From Orobanche coerulescens (lineage: Eukaryota > Streptophyta > Magnoliopsida > Lamiales > Orobanchaceae): a stretch of DNA of 64,000 bases. Below the pieces are notes generated by a model. The model had not been told where the DNA came from. It did no database searches and worked only from the letters and a program-made list of their open reading frames with translations. The stretch is from NCBI GenBank assembly GCA_033398695.1, contig CM065802.1:76556096-76620095 (forward strand). The letters run 5' to 3'. Position 1 is the stretch's first letter; each line of letters begins with the position of its first letter. This document shows, piece by piece, positions 59,755-64,000 of the stretch. Both the position numbers and the translations under genes were made by a program.

Positions 59755-61484
59755 GTAATCTTCCTTAGAACCCTAATTTCGTGAATTTGGGGATTTTTGC
59801 ATTTAAATCCGATTCGTTCCGTGTTGTTGATTAATTCATGATGGGTATGATTAATCTTGGTAGTATTCTTGTGTTTAACATCATTTAATCCATTGTTCTT
59901 CGTCGAATCGAAGTATATTTCTTGATTTCCTTGAATTGACTTTTTGGGCGATTTGTCCCGATCTCGTTTTCATCCGTTTTCGATGGATCTATTATGGTTA
60001 AATTATGTTGTTAAAAAAATTCTATGTATTGTATATCAATATTTAAAATTGGAATTCCGTTTTCGTGATTTGTGGAGCGAATCGTGTTCTTGGCGTTTTG
60101 GGGAAATCCGTGAACTTTCGTCATTCGTTCTTTGAATTCAACGGCTTTGAGTCGTGTTATGGAATTCATTTCATTGTTATTATTTGTCCTTCGTAGTTTA
60201 TGAACGTGAGTTGGAGTTCGGTGGAGTCGGAGGGTTCGTAGTCGGTTCGGGCCAACCTACTTCGGTCGATTCTCCGCGTTGTTCTTATTCGAGGCAAGTA
60301 CCTTGCCCATACTTTTCTCGTTTTATGGATATGATGATCGGTGGTCGTCTTGATGTGTTTGTTTGGTTATTTGAAATGAAGTTTCAAAGGATTTCGGTTT
60401 GGCCTCGTTAAAGGCTTTCTTTCAAAACGAGTGTGATTTGTGAACGGTGTTTTGAGAATTGATTATGATTTGGTTATTTTGAACGTTGAAGGATTTTATG
60501 ATGATACTCCTATTGTTTAAGTTATGGAATCGTGTATTCCGTATTTAATCTTGTTATTGTATTTTTGAAGAGTTTGGTAATGGTGTCGAGTTAATGGCCA
60601 TCTCTAGTGAGTATTCTTAATGAACTTACATTCTTAGCATGTTAGTATTGCATGAGTAACGTGTGTGTGTGTGTATGCTCACTACGGGTTAGATCCGACG
60701 GGGTCTCGGTAGGGCTCCACGAAGCTGTGGAACCGCGAGCTTGCTTTTAACCACTGTGGGTTAGATCCGACGGGGTCTCGGCAGGGATCCACGAAGCTGT
60801 GGGTCCGCGGTTAATTGTGGTGCATTTTTACAAATGTGATTCGATATTGGCATTTCCGGAAATGAGTGCTTTTGAACGGTTTTTCATTTGCATGCATTGA
60901 CTAAGTGTGTAAGAGGTAAGTTGTTCGTTTGGCTTACTTGGCTAGGATGGCACTAGAGTATTTTGTTGTTTGTTTTAAATCTTTTATTTGTGGATTTTGA
61001 TGTTGGGAGACGAACCTTGTGGTCGTTCTTGTGTACTGTGAGTTGCTAAGATTTGGGGCTAAAATCCCAATGGTTTTATAAAAGTCGTTTTACGGATTTG
61101 GGGCTAAAATCCCAACGGTTTGGTAAATGTCATTTTTCGGAAAGTAAACCTTTGGGGCGGTGACCCCTTTTGTCTTTTGGATTTTGAAAAGTAGGATTTA
61201 ATAATCCTAAATTGTTTTCTATTAAAACTCTCGATGGCATTCTAAACCGTTTTATAAATTACTTCCATTGATTTATGATATTTCGATTTTGAAATGTTTT
61301 CTCAAACCCTTGCCTCGCGAAGTACTTTTCGTTTCGTTTGGATCTTTGAGGATCCTCGGTTATTGTTATTCGTGGAATGTGAATTGTATGGCTCGTATTT
61401 GCACTTTGTTCTTGCACTAGCAAAACAGTGGAGTTTTGCTAACCCCCGAGTATTCGGGGGGTGGATGTCTATTTTTGCATTCAG
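59755..61484 (+). other. Candidate leader intron within E LTR
   Basis: Donor-like AATCAAG|GTAATCTT at 59754/59755, about 160 nt after the TATA box. Acceptor-like TCTATTTTTGCATTCAG|G at 61484/61485, just after a hairpin. Equivalent pairs are present in A, B, C and D (see findings). Splicing would remove 1730 nt including the minisatellite. Predicted only. Confidence 0.45.
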
Positions 61485-61821
61485 GTTTTGGAGCATAACA
61501 CAGGGTCGGCACGAAGGATGATGAAAGATGCTCGATACTAATCACATGAGGAACCGTACATCGTGTGTTGGTTCAGTTGTACTTTATTTTCCGCTGCTAT
61601 AATGTTCCCGTTGTACGGGTGTGGTTGTATTTTGTCCCCTGCGTGGGCATGAGTTGTATTTGAGTTGTATGTATTTGTGGAAAGACCAAATCGGTCTACT
61701 GAGTCATTGTAGCCTTGAAGGCATTGTCGAGATGTTAAATGTTGTTACCAGCCTGGTAGATCCTCGAGGAGAGGGTCTACGGCGTGTAATATCCCTGAGT
61801 GGATTGGGGGTGTTACATAAA

Positions 61822-61833
61822 TGGTATCGGAGC
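61822..61833 (+). other. Primer-binding site of element E
   Basis: TGGTATCGGAGC, initiator-Met tRNA type, four bases after the LTR end. Confidence 0.88.
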
Positions 61834-64000
61834 TTAGGTTGAGGAAAACCTAGGCTGTCGGGTCAAGTCGTGTTGTTTGAGTCTTGTTTCGTCGGATTTT
61901 ATCTGACTGAGTCGTGTCACGACGCGTCGTTTGAGTTTGTTGGTCGTGATTAGTATCGTGGGGCGATCATCATCTTCGTGTGACCTGTGGAAGTAAGTCT
62001 CCCTTCTTTGTGTTGTGCCTCGTGTGACACGAGCTATTTTTATGATTATTTGTTAAGTGGTGGAATCCTTATGTGAATTTTGATTTCACGATATGTATTT
62101 AGTCGACTCTCGTATTTGATTTATACGAGGAGTGTCGTCGCTTGTGATGTCTTTTTATTGTTGTTTTTGTTCGTTTTTAATGATTTTCGAATCGATTTGC
62201 ACGTTTTACAAGTTCTATTGTGGAAGTTTTATGCTTATACGCGTTCGACTTGTTCACTAGCCAGTGCGGGAGAGTATTTTATCAGTGGTTTTGTTCTGAA
62301 CGTGGTATTTTATCGTTTATTCCCGTTTAAAGACATATATTGTCTTGATTTTAAACGTTTTGATGCGTGTGCTAGGAGTTGTTTTAGTGAACGTCGATAT
62401 GTGTGAGTTTTGGGCATTACGCCTATTGAATTTTGAAAACCTTGAGTATCTTAGAAAAATAAATTTGGAGACATACTTTTCAAATGAGTTATTTTCTTCT
62501 GGTACATCCAAGGTGCCACAATATATTTCAAAAATTTTCTACTTCGAGGACCAAAATGCTTTGAGATATTTTCAATGTTTTAGAAATATTTTTATTTAGA
62601 CCCGAGGGTCGAATATTTTGAAAGTTTTCACTAAGAGAAAGTGACTTCATTCTTATCAAATGCGAAATGGTTCTCCAATGTCTCGATAACGATGTTTCAC
62701 GTTTATACTTTTTGAAAGGTGATACTCAAGATCAACCAGTATTCTTCAAATTATTTTCAAAATGAGGTTTTCATTTTTAAAACCTATCCATTCCGTTTGA
62801 GAAATTTGGTATGAATGTATGATGTTCGCGTTGTCATTTTGATACTTTCTCCCGAGTATGATCGAATTGGCGGTATGAGCGTTGAGTCGCTTTCCACACA
62901 TGGGTTGTGCTAGCCCCCTGTGAGAGGCGGGATGTAGGTGTTGAATGTTGCTCGTGATGATTTCTGCGTTGTCGCGCATGTGCGAGCTGTTAGAGCTTGG
63001 TTTGGTATGACCGTGTGCATCGGTGATGGTTCTGTTATGTGTCGGTTGTTTAATGTCTTGTTACCTTGCTTCCGTTTTTGTGAATTTCGTGGACGAGGTC
63101 AGAGGTAATGCCCGTACTATTTTGACTTCTGTATTTTCTCTTTCCCCAGTCTATCGATTCGTTCATGTTCGTTGGTACTTTATGAACTTGTTCTGTATTT
63201 CGGTTTCATCGTCCGAACGAGCTGTGATCTTGTTGTGGGTCGATCTGGTTATCGATGTTACTTTTTCGGGTTCAGTTCGATTCTTGTGAACCTTGTTTGG
63301 GAGTGACATCATCTGGTTCTACTAGTTCTTTTATTCGAAGTGGATCGGCTTTGGAACTCTTATGTTTTCGACTCTGTCGACTCATTTATGTTCGTTGACA
63401 TTTCTGAGCTTGTCCTGCCCCTTGCTTTTGTTTATCGAACGAGTGTAGTATTGTTTCGGAATAACTCGTTTGTCGTTGTGACTTTTTAATTGCTATTCCC
63501 TTTCCTGTAGATCTTATGTGAATGCACATCTTGTTGTTTTCACCGGATCATATATTTTCTCGAGTCGAGATGTGAACCTTGGAGTTGTTGTTTGAATTTT
63601 ATTATCCTTCGTGATTCGAACATGATTCTTCGATTTCTGTTGTCTCGATCGTTGTGGTTCGATCGTTTGATTGTTCGGTTTTTATTGACCTCGTTCCGTG
63701 ATTGGTGAACATTCAGGCTCCTTCGTAATTCCCTTCAGTTCGGGAAATTAGTCTCGTTTTCGATCTTTCAACCTTAGGCGGTGGAATTCCGTATTTGTTC
63801 AGCGTTTGGCTCGCGTTTTGATCAATGTACCGTTAGGTTGGTCAATCGTATTGATTTTCGTTCGTTGTGTTTTGCGATTGTTCGGATAATTGACTTGATT
63901 GTATTATCCATTTGATGACGCTTGTCACTTGTTGGTTTTATTATATCCCTAACGGCGACGTTGTGTTGGTCGCCGTGGAGCGTGTTTACACGCCGTATAT

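Larger units (their letters stand above)
58602..61817 (+). repeat. Element E 5' LTR (3216 bp), mosaic
   Basis: 58602 to about 60312 and about 61380-61817 are D-like (inverted relative to D). About 60620-60950 is B-like, including the two-unit repeat and flanks. It contains palindromes (59168-59576), TATA (59586-59595), a GT microsatellite (60660-60678) and the hairpin module (61411-61464). Confidence 0.85.
58602..64000 (+). mobile_element. Element E: D-related gypsy element, cut by the window end
   Basis: Plus strand. The 5' LTR is 58602-61817 (3216 bp, TGTAATATCC ... GGTGTTACA) with primer site TGGTATCGGAGC at 61822-61833. The internal region to 62740 follows D. From about 62741 to 63360 I see no gag similarity. 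Around 63370-63420 and 63915-64000 the sequence again matches the 3' part of D's internal region. The region has no frame longer than about 110 codons. The 3' LTR lies outside the window. Possible left TSD bases are ATACA (58597-58601). Confidence 0.88.

Overview
This window is plant nuclear DNA, almost certainly from an angiosperm with a repeat-rich genome. The evidence is a spliced fragment of a plant vacuolar sorting receptor, Ty1/copia and Ty3/gypsy (Tekay-type chromovirus) retrotransposons with initiator-Met tRNA primer sites, Tourist- and hAT-like MITEs, and GT-AG introns. I see no intact host gene, tRNA, rRNA or CRISPR. Roughly nine tenths of the window is transposable elements, many nested with readable target-site duplications (TSDs).

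Layout. 1-4.3 kb: anonymous non-coding DNA, CACTA-like GTCACAAAT motifs and a small tandem duplication, then a minus-strand copia LTR (4313-4609). 4.8-5.85 kb: a gene-fragment island, with a possible minus-strand exon beside the last two exons of a vacuolar sorting receptor on the plus strand. 5.9-8.48 kb: decayed copia and gypsy LTR pieces with a hAT-like MITE. 8477-15346: copia element 1, minus strand, two LTRs, decayed gag-pol, with a foreign solo LTR (9556-10491) inside its RNase H region. 15.35-20.83 kb: more gypsy LTR relics and a second decayed copia element (gag, protease, start of integrase) carrying a Tourist-like MITE.

20829 to at least 57.7 kb is one nest. Gypsy element A (plus strand) carries element B (22357-41153, minus, recognisable gag-protease-RT-RNase H-integrase-chromodomain) in its LTR. 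B carries element C (30835-40955, minus, two 3.85-kb LTRs and no coding capacity) in its right LTR. A's gag is split by D (43173-57351, minus), an LTR-internal-LTR-internal-LTR dimer whose internal regions carry only gag. After about 0.9 kb of AT-rich DNA, element E (58602 to the window end, plus strand) has a D-like LTR with a B-like middle.

What stands out is a shared architecture in the five gypsy LTR types: (1) an array of GC-rich near-palindromes (TAGCG-NN-CGCTA) directly upstream of the TATA box; (2) a good 5' splice donor about 160-220 nt past the TATA box; (3) a family-specific minisatellite; (4) hairpins, chiefly a CCCC/GGGG stem, directly followed by (5) a pyrimidine-rich tract and AG|G acceptor; (6) a second copy of the LTR 5'-terminal motif TGTAATA some 30-40 nt before the LTR 3' end. 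This suggests a spliced leader intron inside the LTR and an enhancer-like U3 array. Both are inferences from comparing copies in this window. Two unrelated LTR families here (copia 1 and the solo LTR) have their own, different GC-rich repeat arrays in the same U3 position.
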